A stretch of 23,536 nt of DNA from Dorea sp. AF36-15AT (GTDB lineage: Bacteria > Bacillota > Clostridia > Lachnospirales > Lachnospiraceae): contig NZ_QUDV01000016.1 of assembly GCF_003477705.1 (NCBI RefSeq), forward strand, positions 1-23,536, read 5' to 3'. Position 1 is the stretch's first letter; each line of letters begins with the position of its first letter. This document shows, in pieces, positions 5,751 through 13,800 of the stretch. Under the pieces are notes generated by a model. It made no database searches. It was not told the DNA's origin and worked only from the letters and a program-made list of their open reading frames with translations. A program made the position numbers and the translations under genes.

Positions 5751-6815
5751 CTAGATCCTTTCTTCCTCCCAGTGGTCCAGCTCATCTTTGAGGGCAGCTA
5801 ACAGCTGATCTTCCGGCATCTTTCGGAGTATCTTGCCTTTTTTAAACAGAAGTCCTTCACCGCATCCGCCGGCTACGCCGAGATCTGCTTCTCTGGCTTC
5901 TCCGGGACCGTTGACTACACAACCCATAACGGCAACTCTGAGATCCAGATCATACTGAGCTACCAGTTTTTCTACCTGGTTGGCAAGTGTGATCAGATCG
6001 ATCTGTGTACGTCCGCAGGTCGGGCAGGAGATGACCTCAATACCGGCCTTTCTGAGTCCTAAGGCAGCCAGGATCTTCTTGGCTGTATTGATCTCTTCGA
6101 CACGTTCTCCGGTCAGGGATACACGAACCGTATTACCGATGCCCTGATACAGGATAGCACCCAGTCCAACGCTGGACTTAATAATGCCTCCACCCAGAGG
6201 ACCTGATTCAGTGATTCCTACATGGAGAGGATAATCTGTTTTTTGTACCATCAGCTCGTAAGCTCTGATGCACATCATGACATCCGATGACTTGATGCTG
6301 ACGATGATATCTTTTAATCCGTATTGTTCTACAATGTGGATCTTGTCGAGGGCACTTTCTACCAGTCCCTCAGCAGTTACGCCGCCGTATTTTTGAACCA
6401 GGTGCTTTTCCAGAGATCCGCTGTTGACACCGATACGGATCGGTACATGATATTCAATCGCTTTCTCTACGACTGCCTGGATACGTTCCGGTGCTCCGAT
6501 ATTGCCGGGATTGATTCGGATCTTATCTGCTCCATTCTCGATTGCTGCGATAGCAAGTCGATAATCAAAGTGGATATCTGCCACAAGAGGAATATTAATT
6601 TGTTTCTTGATTTCCGAAATAGCTCTGGCTGCTTCCATATCCGGTACAGCGCAGCGGATGATCTCGCATCCGGCAGCGGCAAGTTCATTGATCTGCTTTA
6701 CCGTTGCGGCTACATCCTGCGTTCTGGTATTTGTCATAGACTGAATGGAAATAGGAGCGTCACCACCGACTGGGACATTGCCCACCATTACCTGTCTTGT
6801 TTTGTTTCTATACAT
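5751..6815 (-). CDS. ispG: 4-hydroxy-3-methylbut-2-en-1-yl diphosphate synthase (MEP pathway)
   Basis: A 354-residue IspG (GcpE), which reductively converts methylerythritol cyclodiphosphate to HMBPP in isoprenoid synthesis, using a [4Fe-4S] cluster. The N-terminal TIM-barrel part begins with V-G-N-V-P-V-G-G-D-A-P-I-S-I-Q-S-M-T-N-T, diagnostic for the family. Cluster cysteines are seen at 264 and 267 (S-C-P-T-C-G-R-T) and 299 (M-G-C-V-V-N-G-P-G-E-A). Length is normal for the short bacterial form. The ATG at 6815 is preceded by GGAGGA with 7-8 bases spacing; an in-frame TTG at 6830 overlaps that site and is rejected. In many clostridia ispG follows dxr and rseP. Here it has its own promoter and leads into a sugar regulator, an unusual arrangement. 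Confidence 0.96.
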   Translation of the reverse strand: MYRNKTRQVMVGNVPVGGDAPISIQSMTNTRTQDVAATVKQINELAAAGCEIIRCAVPDMEAARAISEIKKQINIPLVADIHFDYRLAIAAIENGADKIRINPGNIGAPERIQAVVEKAIEYHVPIRIGVNSGSLEKHLVQKYGGVTAEGLVESALDKIHIVEQYGLKDIIVSIKSSDVMMCIRAYELMVQKTDYPLHVGITESGPLGGGIIKSSVGLGAILYQGIGNTVRVSLTGERVEEINTAKKILAALGLRKAGIEVISCPTCGRTQIDLITLANQVEKLVAQYDLDLRVAVMGCVVNGPGEAREADLGVAGGCGEGLLFKKGKILRKMPEDQLLAALKDELDHWEEERI

Positions 6816-6921
6816 AGCTTTTTCCTCCAATAACAGCCTGTAAATCCTTGTGTTTCTTCTATAATATATCTGTCATTTGTTATCTGTGCTTTTTGAATAT
6901 GCGCAAAAACATACAGTTTCT

Positions 6922-6950
6922 ATTATAGTACAATATAGGATGCTTGTAAA
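6922..6950 (-). promoter_or_regulatory. Sigma-A promoter for ispG
   Basis: Read on the minus strand: -35 TTTACA (6945-6950), 17-bp spacer, -10 TATAAT (6922-6927). Initiation would be near 6915, giving a leader of ~100 bases before the ispG ATG. The 6951-7074 stretch beyond it, after mgtC, shows only weak AT hairpins and no convincing terminator. Confidence 0.75.
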
Positions 6951-7074
6951 TGGAAAACCTTGTTACTTTTTCGGGTGATTCCAACGGAAAAGCTGTGAAA
7001 ACTGACAAACACAGGGCATTTCATTTGCGGAAATAAAGTGGTATTTTATTTGTAAAGTTCGGGTTGCGGTATGA

Positions 7075-7764
7075 TCAGAGTTCTTCGAATTTAACCACTG
7101 GCATATGGAATGCTAACTCGTCTAACAGGTGGGAAGCGTCAAAATTACGCCCGACCAGAAGAGAGAGGCGAACCTCCAGATGCCCTTTGGAAGCACCCTG
7201 TGGTGCGTCGTTGATGGTAATATTTGCGACTTTGATACCGCATAGCTTTATGGTTTTGAGAAGGCATGGGATATCATCGGACTTCTCAATTTCAATCAGG
7301 AGTTCCATTCCTACCAGAGTAGAAGTGTGGCCTTCTACTTTGTGCAGCACGCTCAATACGATCAGCATGGTCACAGTGGCGAGAAATCCGCCTTCGAAGT
7401 ATCCGCAGCCGAATGCAAGACCGACACATGCCATGGTCCATAGTCCGGCGGCTGTAGTAAGACCGGTTACACGTTTGCCGTTGGCAAGGATCGTGCCGGC
7501 ACCGAGAAAACCAATGCCGTTGATAACCTGTGCGCCAAGTCTTGCAGGATCAGCATTGGGATTGATCATAGTAACCAGATACTGATCGACACACATGACA
7601 ATACATGCGCCGAGTGCTACCAGAATATGCGTACGAAATCCGGCGGCTCTTCCTTCCAGACCACGTTCATAACCGATCAGGCCTGCGGAAATACAGGTGA
7701 ACAGGACGCGCAGTGCAATGGACAGGAATGAAAAGTCCCGGATAGGGTCAAATAGTTTCAGCAT
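7075..7764 (-). CDS. MgtC/SapB-family membrane protein
   Basis: A 229-residue MgtC-family protein. It has four to five membrane helices in residues ~15-145, with the conserved segment I-G-Y-E-R-G-L-E-G-R-A-A-G-F-R-T-H after the first helix, I-N-G-I-G-F-L-G-A-G-T-I-L in the middle and V-T-G-L-T-T-A-A-G-L-W. The C-terminal ~80 residues are a soluble ACT-like domain (I-E-K-S-D-D-I-P-C-L-L and following). MgtC proteins are linked to magnesium homeostasis, membrane potential and, in some bacteria, phosphate metabolism; the biochemical activity is unsettled. GGAGG precedes the ATG, 14 bases after the hydrolase gene, so it is the last gene of the transporter operon. Confidence 0.9.
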   Translation of the reverse strand: MLKLFDPIRDFSFLSIALRVLFTCISAGLIGYERGLEGRAAGFRTHILVALGACIVMCVDQYLVTMINPNADPARLGAQVINGIGFLGAGTILANGKRVTGLTTAAGLWTMACVGLAFGCGYFEGGFLATVTMLIVLSVLHKVEGHTSTLVGMELLIEIEKSDDIPCLLKTIKLCGIKVANITINDAPQGASKGHLEVRLSLLVGRNFDASHLLDELAFHMPVVKFEEL

Positions 7765-7778
7765 CAGCTTGCCTCCTG

Positions 7779-8540
7779 TCAGATGATAAATTCTGAACGG
7801 ATATCCGGAGTGTAGATCTCACCGTTGTATGCGGAACCTGCGCGGATCCGCATGAATGGGATATCGCCGTCACTTGGCAGATGGTAGAGACACAGCTCTT
7901 TGACATTGCCGTTGGCAGCGGTCTGACCTGCTTCGATATCGGTCATGTGACCGGCACCGATGGTGTGTCTGGTTCCCATGGAAATGGTTGCTTCACAGAT
8001 CAGAAGGTCAGCACCTTTGATGAAATCTGTGTGTGACGGATCATATGTGGTATCCGTATAATATACGATCGTTTTACCATTTTTCTCAATGCGGAATGCA
8101 TAGCATTCGATCGTATGATTGACTTTCTTGACGGTAATGTCTGCGCCTGCCATATGTATCTTCATGCCGTCTTCCAGTATGTGGGTATCGCAGAATGGAT
8201 ATTGTACTGCATCCCACATGGTTTCCGGAGTCTTTGGCGCATAGACCTGTGGCTTGTTGGAACGAAGACCTACACGCAATGCATAGTTGATAGCGTAATA
8301 CAGGCATCCGACATCTCCCATGTGGTCATAATGAAGATGGGAGAGGAGTACTCCCTGGAACTGATCGGTCAGATTGGCGTGCTCAAAATATTTGGATAAC
8401 ACACCGCCGCCACAGTCTAACAGGAACTTACCTTCGCTTGTAGTGACAAGTACGCCGCAGGTGGCACCGCCCGGTTGTGGAAATGCGCCCCACCAGCCTA
8501 AGATATTGATCTTAAATGTAAAATTATTAAAATTACTCAT
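7779..8540 (-). CDS. Metallo-beta-lactamase-fold hydrolase
   Basis: A 253-residue MBL-fold enzyme. It shows the zinc motif S-H-L-H-Y-D-H-M-G-D near residue 67, preceded by the core strand F-L-L-D-C-G-G-G. Later metal-binding positions are seen in Y-Y-T-D-T-T-Y-D, G-A-G-H-M-T and L-Y-H-L. The layout is closest to RNase Z/phosphodiesterase-like members, not to beta-lactamases or glyoxalases. The ATG overlaps the stop of the ATPase gene as ATGAGTAA (8 bases), so translation is coupled and function with the transporter is likely. A phosphodiesterase acting on the imported compound is possible, but the substrate is not visible from the sequence. Confidence 0.85.
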   Translation of the reverse strand: MSNFNNFTFKINILGWWGAFPQPGGATCGVLVTTSEGKFLLDCGGGVLSKYFEHANLTDQFQGVLLSHLHYDHMGDVGCLYYAINYALRVGLRSNKPQVYAPKTPETMWDAVQYPFCDTHILEDGMKIHMAGADITVKKVNHTIECYAFRIEKNGKTIVYYTDTTYDPSHTDFIKGADLLICEATISMGTRHTIGAGHMTDIEAGQTAANGNVKELCLYHLPSDGDIPFMRIRAGSAYNGEIYTPDIRSEFII

Positions 8541-9603
8541 CTAACCACACCGCCTTTTTGATGTCTACTGCGATATCAGCACCTTCCGGCTGGATGAAGC
8601 TGACATCAGTCAGAAGACGGAACATTTCGCATCCAGGAGCTTCCAGGTAATATTCAATCTGACTGCCCTGATACAGAGCGCGTCGGATATGTGCTTTTAA
8701 TGGAGAAGCTTCATTTGGTGCCATGTGATGAGCTCGCACAGCTACAAAGCCCTGCTCATTTTTAGAATCTACATATGGTACTTTCAACGGATAACATCCG
8801 GCTACCATGATGTCCATCATGCCATCGCTGTCACGGACAGCATCCGCCTTTTTCGTGGCTGGCAGAATGTTGGCAGATCCGATGAAACGTGCCACAAATG
8901 TATTGACTGGTTCTTCGTAGAGTTCATAAGGAGAAGCAAACTGTTCCAGAACTCCCTTTCTCACGACTGCTACACGGTCTGACATGGTCATGGCCTCAAT
9001 CTGATCATGTGTTACGTTGATAATGGTAATGTGCTGGGTGCGCTGGATCTCTTTGATCTCACCGCGCATTTCTTCGCGGAGTGCAGCGTCCAGATTGGAG
9101 AGTGGCTCATCCAGAAGAAGAAGCTTTGGCTTCATGACCAGTGCGCGGGCAAGGGCGACACGTTGCTGCTGTCCGCCGGACAGCTCGTGAGCCATACGGT
9201 TTTCTAAACCTTCCAGGTGTACGACCTTCAATACACGCATAACCTCACTCTTGATTTCGTCTTTGCTGACCTTGCGAAGTTTTAGCGGATATGCTACATT
9301 ATCAAATACTTTCATATGTGGCCATACAGCATATGACTGAAATACCATGCCGATATTACGCTTCTCAGGAGCAATCGGGGCTATGCGGTTCTCAACATCA
9401 ACCAACAGTTTATCGTCCAGATAGATCTGTCCACCGGTAGGCTCGATGAATCCTGCAATCATGCGGAGAATTGTTGTTTTACCACAACCGGATGGTCCTA
9501 CGATGGTCAGAAGCTGACTGTCCTCAACTTCGATATTTACTTTGTTAACAACGGTATGGTCCCCATAGGACTTTGTAAGATTACGGATAGATAATTTTCC
9601 CAT
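8533..9603 (-). CDS. ABC transporter ATPase (iron/polyamine/phosphonate-type, TOBE domain)
   Basis: A 356-residue importer ATPase. Walker A is G-P-S-G-C-G-K-T-T (~residue 36), the Q-loop lies in V-F-Q-S-Y-A-V-W-P-H, the signature is L-S-G-G-Q-Q-Q-R-V-A-L-A-R-A-L (~141), Walker B L-L-L-L-D-E-P-L-S-N-L-D, and the H-loop V-T-H-D-Q. The last ~110 residues form a TOBE-type regulatory domain. These features define the PotA/FbpC/CysA-like class, whose substrates include Fe3+, polyamines, sulfate, thiamine and aminoethylphosphonate. AGGAGG precedes the ATG and the gene lies 22 bases after the permease. Specificity cannot be read from the ATPase. Confidence 0.93.
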   Translation of the reverse strand: MGKLSIRNLTKSYGDHTVVNKVNIEVEDSQLLTIVGPSGCGKTTILRMIAGFIEPTGGQIYLDDKLLVDVENRIAPIAPEKRNIGMVFQSYAVWPHMKVFDNVAYPLKLRKVSKDEIKSEVMRVLKVVHLEGLENRMAHELSGGQQQRVALARALVMKPKLLLLDEPLSNLDAALREEMRGEIKEIQRTQHITIINVTHDQIEAMTMSDRVAVVRKGVLEQFASPYELYEEPVNTFVARFIGSANILPATKKADAVRDSDGMMDIMVAGCYPLKVPYVDSKNEQGFVAVRAHHMAPNEASPLKAHIRRALYQGSQIEYYLEAPGCEMFRLLTDVSFIQPEGADIAVDIKKAVWLDE

Positions 9604-9625
9604 TATTCAATACCTCCTTTTTGTA

Positions 9626-11326
9626 TCAGTCTTTATCAGTCTGGCTGTTAACCAGAAGATTGATAAAGACAACCAGAATAATCAGTATAATAGCAATTGC
9701 TGCAGTTAAAAGAATACGTCCTTCTTCTTTGGCGGAGAATACAATAGTTCCGATGGTCTCATTACCTACTGACCACAGCAGGCTTGAAAGTGACAGCTCG
9801 GAGATGGTAGGTGCTACTACCAGGAAGAAAGAACTGATCAAACTGCTCTTTAATAAAGGAAGCATGACATCCTTAAATGCCCGGAGCTGTGATGCTCCGG
9901 AGATCCGGGCAGCTTCTTCCAGAGAGGTGTCTACCTGACTGATGGCACCGGATATATTGTTGTAGCCCAGATTCATAAACCTGGCAATATAAGCAATCAA
10001 TAAGATCCAGATTGTGTTATAAAGTCTCACGCCTGCAATAGGCTGTGAAAACGCAAGGATCATGGACAGTGCAATGATGACACCAGGTACTGCATAAGGA
10101 AGTACAACGGTCATCTGCATGAATTTCACGCCCTTTACACCACGGACACCGCCGCGAATGCTGATATAAGCAATGATCATAGTAACGATTGTGATCACAA
10201 GACTGGAGGTAACAGACAGGAACAGACTGTTCTTAAATGCTCTTGCCACATTCTGGATCTGCAGCATTTGTGTAAAGTTCTGGAATGTCATGTTCTCCGG
10301 ACCGAATGGAAGACCGTAAGTCTTGGTCAGAGATGTGATCAGCGTTGCAAGGATTGGTGCACAGGTTGTGAACAGGAAGAAGATTACCAGGATTGCAAAG
10401 AGGATCCAACGAGGTCCCTTGTTCAACTTGGTAGGTTCTACCGCTGCACTTTTACCGCTTACAACAACGAACTTATTAGTTGCAAGGACTCTGTTGTATA
10501 CCCACAGACCGACCAGCCCAAAGAGGGATAAGAACAGAGAATATGCGGATGCAACCTGAAGGTTGTTTGCGATCGTTGAGTTGTTGATCATGTAATATAT
10601 CTGAGTGGTCATCAGGTGGATCTGATTCGGGGCACCTAATACAGAGGATACACCGAAGTCCGCCAGAATGAACATAAATGTCAATAACATGGCACCCATA
10701 ATAGAAGGGGTGATCAGTGGAAGCGTAATGTCACGCAGGGTGCGCCATGGAGAGGCACCGGAGATACGTGCTGCTTCTTCAACAGAGGCGGAGATACGCT
10801 TCATGGTAGGTAATACTACGATAAAAGACACCGCATAACGGTACATGGACATGATAAAGATCATGCCGCCCAGACTGTAGATATTCATTGGAGCCTGCTC
10901 AAATCCGAAAGTGTTCATTAAAAATTTGTTGAAATATCCTACCGGCCCCAAAAGAAATGTCCATGCGATCGCCCCGATAAAAGGAGGGATAAAGTAAGGA
11001 ATCGATAGGAGTCTTTTCCAGTATTTTACGCCGGGAACATTGGTGCGAACAACTACCCATGATAAAAATACACCGATGATGGTGGAAAATATAGTGGCAG
11101 GAATTACTACGATAAATGAGTTTTTCATACTCCGCAGAATACCTGGATCTGAGAATACGGTAACATAGTTATCAAGGCCATATCCGTCACCTACCTTCAA
11201 ACTGTTCAGTATCAGACGGATAGAAGGATAGATAACAGACAGTGCAAGAAAAGCTACGACTACCCACCAGATGATCGTAGGCGCGAGAGAACCGCGCGAA
11301 GAATTGGAGCCGTTTTTCTTAAACAT
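9626..11326 (-). CDS. Fused two-domain ABC transporter permease
   Basis: A 566-residue membrane protein containing two complete importer permease domains in tandem, about 12 membrane helices. Each half has its own EAA loop that contacts the ATPase, and both contain E-E-A-A-R-I-S-G-A-S, followed by P-W-R-T-L-R-D-I-T-L-P-L in the first and Q-L-R-A-F-K-D-V-M-L-P-L in the second. This fused architecture is known in FbpB-type iron and in PhnU-like aminoethylphosphonate transporters. The frame is open to 11386, but the ATG at 11326 follows AAAGGA with good spacing and gives a normal basic N-terminus (MFKKNGSN). It is separated from the binding-protein gene by a terminator. Confidence 0.92.
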   Translation of the reverse strand: MFKKNGSNSSRGSLAPTIIWWVVVAFLALSVIYPSIRLILNSLKVGDGYGLDNYVTVFSDPGILRSMKNSFIVVIPATIFSTIIGVFLSWVVVRTNVPGVKYWKRLLSIPYFIPPFIGAIAWTFLLGPVGYFNKFLMNTFGFEQAPMNIYSLGGMIFIMSMYRYAVSFIVVLPTMKRISASVEEAARISGASPWRTLRDITLPLITPSIMGAMLLTFMFILADFGVSSVLGAPNQIHLMTTQIYYMINNSTIANNLQVASAYSLFLSLFGLVGLWVYNRVLATNKFVVVSGKSAAVEPTKLNKGPRWILFAILVIFFLFTTCAPILATLITSLTKTYGLPFGPENMTFQNFTQMLQIQNVARAFKNSLFLSVTSSLVITIVTMIIAYISIRGGVRGVKGVKFMQMTVVLPYAVPGVIIALSMILAFSQPIAGVRLYNTIWILLIAYIARFMNLGYNNISGAISQVDTSLEEAARISGASQLRAFKDVMLPLLKSSLISSFFLVVAPTISELSLSSLLWSVGNETIGTIVFSAKEEGRILLTAAIAIILIILVVFINLLVNSQTDKD

Positions 11327-11424
11327 GGTATCACGTCCTTTCTTAAAAATATTGGTTAAATAATGCTTTTGTCCATTTATGAGCAAGCTCGTGTGGGTGA
11401 AAAACCTTAGACCTTGGCATTATA

Positions 11425-11464
11425 TAAAAACAGCAGGAACCGGCAAAAGCGCGGCTCCTGCTGT
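11425..11464 (-). terminator. Intra-operon terminator after the binding-protein gene
   Basis: On the minus strand ACAGCAGGAGCCG and CGGTTCCTGCTGT form a 13-bp stem with one G-T pair around a 9-base loop, followed by five Ts. It lies ~25 bases after the binding-protein stop and before the permease. Partial read-through would give more binding protein than membrane components, a common arrangement in importer operons. Confidence 0.85.
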
Positions 11465-11488
11465 CGAAGTTACTTCTATAGCGGTGTG

Positions 11489-12556
11489 CTATTGTGCTCC
11501 GAAAATGCTTGTGAACTTTTCAAGCATAGAGCCTGAGTTCTCTCTCATGTAGTTAACGTCCATCGGTAATACTTTGATATCATCAATGGTCGGTACTTCT
11601 GTTCCTTCAGCAGCTTCGCTGATCATTGGAACATAGCCCTGCTGTACAAACAGCTTCTGAGTCTCGATGTCGAACATATAGTTAACAAATGCTTCAGCAG
11701 CAGCTTTGTCGTCATCAGACATGTTGTCCATCAGACAGAGTGGCGTAGGAATCAGTACAGATCCAGATTCCGGATATACGTAATCGATCGGAGAACCTTC
11801 GTTCTTGGAATTACGTGGCAGGTAGTCAACAATAACAGCACCTTTGTACTCGCCGGATGCTACCTTGGTGAGGAGGGTACCATTAGACTGCTCCATCTTG
11901 ACATCGTTGTCAGCAAGCTTCTGATACCAGTCCCATCCAACTGTGGATTCGTTGTCCGGTTCTACATGAACAGAAAGTGTTGTCATAGCTCCACCGGAGT
12001 ATGCAGGATTTGCAATTGCAAGAGATCCTTTGTAGTCATCAGTTGTAACATCGTCCCAATCCTTAGGGGCTTTGTCAATCTGTGTGGTGTTGTAAGCCAG
12101 TACAGAGTAGATCGCGCGTACTTCATGACCCATACCGTCATTGTACTTATAAGTATCCGGAAGATCCTTCGCACTCTCAGGAGAGTAGTGGTAGATCAGA
12201 CCCTGATCGTCCAGGTCATACATATAACCCAAGTCTGCAAACCACAGAACATTGGCATCTGTGCCACCGGCGTCCAGCTCGGTAGATAGCTTAGTCTTAA
12301 CATCACCGGTACCGGAACGATACAGTTCGTATGTAACGCCAGGATTCTTAGATACGAAATCATCTAACATCTCAGTAACCAGATCCTGAGGCTCTGATGT
12401 GTAAATAACCAGGTGTCCTTTCAATTCATCATTTGTCGCTTCGTCGCTGCTTTCTTTTTTGTCGGTGTCAGCAGATTTGTCATCACTGCCGGATGCACAG
12501 CCGATCAGTCCGAGTGTCAGCATCAAACATACTAAAAGTGACAGAAATTTTTTCAT
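11489..12556 (-). CDS. ABC transporter solute-binding lipoprotein
   Basis: A 355-residue extracellular binding protein. The signal peptide M-K-K-F-L-S-L-L-V-C-L-M-L-T-L-G ends in the lipobox L-I-G-C, so mature Cys20 would be lipid-anchored. An acidic, Ser/Asp/Lys-rich linker follows (~22-45). The mature domain starts L-V-I-Y-T-S-E-P and has the layout of iron/thiamine/phosphonate-type binding proteins (D-V-K-T-K-L-S-T-E-L-D-A-G-G, V-L-W-F-A-D, A-Y-N-T-T, N-P-A-Y-S-G-G-A). The paired tyrosines typical of FbpA-like ferric-ion binding proteins are not evident, so an iron substrate is not assumed. GGAGG precedes the ATG. It is the first gene of the operon. Confidence 0.92.
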   Translation of the reverse strand: MKKFLSLLVCLMLTLGLIGCASGSDDKSADTDKKESSDEATNDELKGHLVIYTSEPQDLVTEMLDDFVSKNPGVTYELYRSGTGDVKTKLSTELDAGGTDANVLWFADLGYMYDLDDQGLIYHYSPESAKDLPDTYKYNDGMGHEVRAIYSVLAYNTTQIDKAPKDWDDVTTDDYKGSLAIANPAYSGGAMTTLSVHVEPDNESTVGWDWYQKLADNDVKMEQSNGTLLTKVASGEYKGAVIVDYLPRNSKNEGSPIDYVYPESGSVLIPTPLCLMDNMSDDDKAAAEAFVNYMFDIETQKLFVQQGYVPMISEAAEGTEVPTIDDIKVLPMDVNYMRENSGSMLEKFTSIFGAQ

Positions 12557-12594
12557 AGTGAACCTCCTCTCAGTCCGCTCTTAAAAAGTTGATG

Positions 12595-12621
12595 TTTGCA
12601 AATGTAAAAAACCCGTTGCAA
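12595..12621. repeat. Two TTGCAA sites 20 bp apart upstream of the transporter operon
   Basis: TTTGCAAA (12595-12602) and TTGCAA (12616-12621) lie exactly 20 bp apart, about two helical turns, in the leader of the binding-protein gene. Each TTGCAA is itself a palindrome. A third TTGCAA occurs at 12718-12723. They could be operator half-sites, but the region is AT-rich and the motif short. Confidence 0.3.
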
Positions 12622-12640
12622 ATTTATTGATTACATTTTT

Positions 12641-12669
12641 ACAATAACATGAAAGATGCTTTCTGTAAA
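12641..12669 (-). promoter_or_regulatory. Candidate promoter of the transporter operon
   Basis: On the minus strand: TTTACA (12664-12669), 17-bp spacer, TATTGT (12641-12646; 4 of 6 consensus). Transcription would start near 12634, ~80 bases before the binding-protein ATG. Confidence 0.45.
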
Positions 12670-12717
12670 GAGTAAAACGTGTAAAAATGAGTTAAATGTA
12701 AGTAAAATGAGAAGTGC

Positions 12718-12746
12718 TTGCAAAACGTCTGAAAACAGGATAGACT
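12718..12746 (+). promoter_or_regulatory. Weak candidate promoter of the PHP-domain gene
   Basis: TTGCAA (12718-12723), 17-bp spacer, TAGACT (12741-12746), each 4 of 6 consensus. It would start a short leader just before AAAGGGG. Other placements in this AT-rich divergent region are possible. Confidence 0.3.
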
Positions 12747-12773
12747 AGGAGATGAAAGGGGTGGTGGAACACT

Positions 12774-13673
12774 ATGAAGATAGTAGATCTGCATGCACAC
12801 ACAACCGCGTCGGATGGCTCATATACGCCGACAGAGCTTGTTAGATACGCAAAGAAAAAGGGACTTAGCGCGATTGCGATTACAGACCATGACACCATAG
12901 CCGGAGTGGAGGAGGCTTCTATAGAAGGCAGGAAGCTGGGGATTCGGGTAATCCCAGGAGCGGAGCTCAGTACTCGCATGGACGACTGTGATGTACACAT
13001 GACCTCTCTTTTTATCAATTGTAAAAATGAACAACTAATTAAGCGGCTGGATGATATGGCTGCGAGCCGTCAGGAACGCAATTATAAGATGGTAGATAAG
13101 CTTCATGAGGCAGGCTTTCAGATAGACAGAAGTGATCTGGATGCACTTGGAGAGGGGAAAATCTTGGCGAGAGGGCATATTGCCCAGATTCTGATTGCAA
13201 GAGGATATGCCACAGAACTCAAAGAAGCACTGCGCAAGTATCTGTCCAAGGGCACGCCGGGATATGTACAAAAGGAAGTCCTGTCACCGGAAGAGTGTAT
13301 TCAATTAGTCCATGATGCGGGAGGACTGATCTTTGTAGCACATCTGCATCAGATCGATCCGCAGGATCCGGAACACTGTAAGGATGTGGCGAGACGTCTG
13401 ATACGCATGGGAGCGGACGGACTGGAGACCCAGTACTGTGAGTTTGATGATGAATGGCGTCAGGCAACAGAGCAGATTGCGCAGGAATGCGGATGCCTGA
13501 GGTCTGGTGGAAGTGATTTCCATGGAGCTATGAAGAAGGGTCTGGATCTCGCCTGTGGATATGGTGATCTGCAAGTTCCATATACATTTCTGGAGGCCAT
13601 GGATGCGGAATTAGCACGAAGACAAAATGAAAGACAGGTAATTAAAACTTGCAAAAACCAAACAAAATGTTAA
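12774..13673 (+). CDS. PHP-domain phosphoesterase (YciV/TrpH-like)
   Basis: A 299-residue PHP-family metal-dependent phosphoesterase. The metal motifs are all visible: [12 protein letters not shown] at the N-terminus, I-T-D-H-D-T (~37), P-G-A-E-L-S (~61), V-A-H-L (~187) and G-G-S-D-F-H-G near residue 247. This set resembles the E. coli YciV group, which acts on 3',5'-nucleoside bisphosphates and short RNA ends. V-A-H-L replaces the more common A-H-P, a minor variation. A GGGGTGG-type ribosome site precedes the ATG. It is divergent from the transporter operon across 217 bases, and so may share regulation. Confidence 0.88.
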   Translation: MKIVDLHAHTTASDGSYTPTELVRYAKKKGLSAIAITDHDTIAGVEEASIEGRKLGIRVIPGAELSTRMDDCDVHMTSLFINCKNEQLIKRLDDMAASRQERNYKMVDKLHEAGFQIDRSDLDALGEGKILARGHIAQILIARGYATELKEALRKYLSKGTPGYVQKEVLSPEECIQLVHDAGGLIFVAHLHQIDPQDPEHCKDVARRLIRMGADGLETQYCEFDDEWRQATEQIAQECGCLRSGGSDFHGAMKKGLDLACGYGDLQVPYTFLEAMDAELARRQNERQVIKTCKNQTKC

Positions 13674-13685
13674 AACAATCAAGAA

Positions 13686-13717
13686 AAATGAATTGATACA
13701 TTTTATCTAATTCATTT
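13686..13717. repeat. Inverted repeat between the PHP gene and the gltB promoter
   Basis: AAATGAATT (13686-13694) and AATTCATTT (13709-13717) form a 9-bp AT-only inverted repeat with a 14-base loop, 28 bases upstream of the gltB -35 box. It could be a weak terminator for the PHP gene or an operator; neither is proved. Confidence 0.35.
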
Positions 13718-13744
13718 CATAAAACTAAAAATGGCGAAACAGGA

Positions 13745-13773
13745 TTGACCTGAGCAGATGTTTCCTATATAAT
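13745..13773 (+). promoter_or_regulatory. Sigma-A promoter for gltBD
   Basis: TTGACC (13745-13750), 17-bp spacer, TATAAT (13768-13773). Initiation is expected near 13781, at the heptamer ATCGAAC (13782-13788). The same arrangement precedes the ammonium-channel gene. Confidence 0.85.
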
Positions 13774-13800
13774 AAATCCCAATCGAACATGTGCATCACA

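Noticed and set aside
6324..6833. Plus-strand 169-codon open frame
   Set aside because: Antisense to ispG, whose cluster motifs and family sequence are clear.
7000..7074. Terminator after mgtC
   Set aside because: Only weak AT or 5-bp hairpins without a proper T-run are present.
7064..7585. Plus-strand 173-codon open frame
   Set aside because: Antisense to mgtC, which has full family motifs.
11489..12556. Calling the transporter a ferric-iron (Fbp) system
   Set aside because: The fused permease fits, but the binding protein lacks the evident paired iron-ligating tyrosines, so the substrate was left open.
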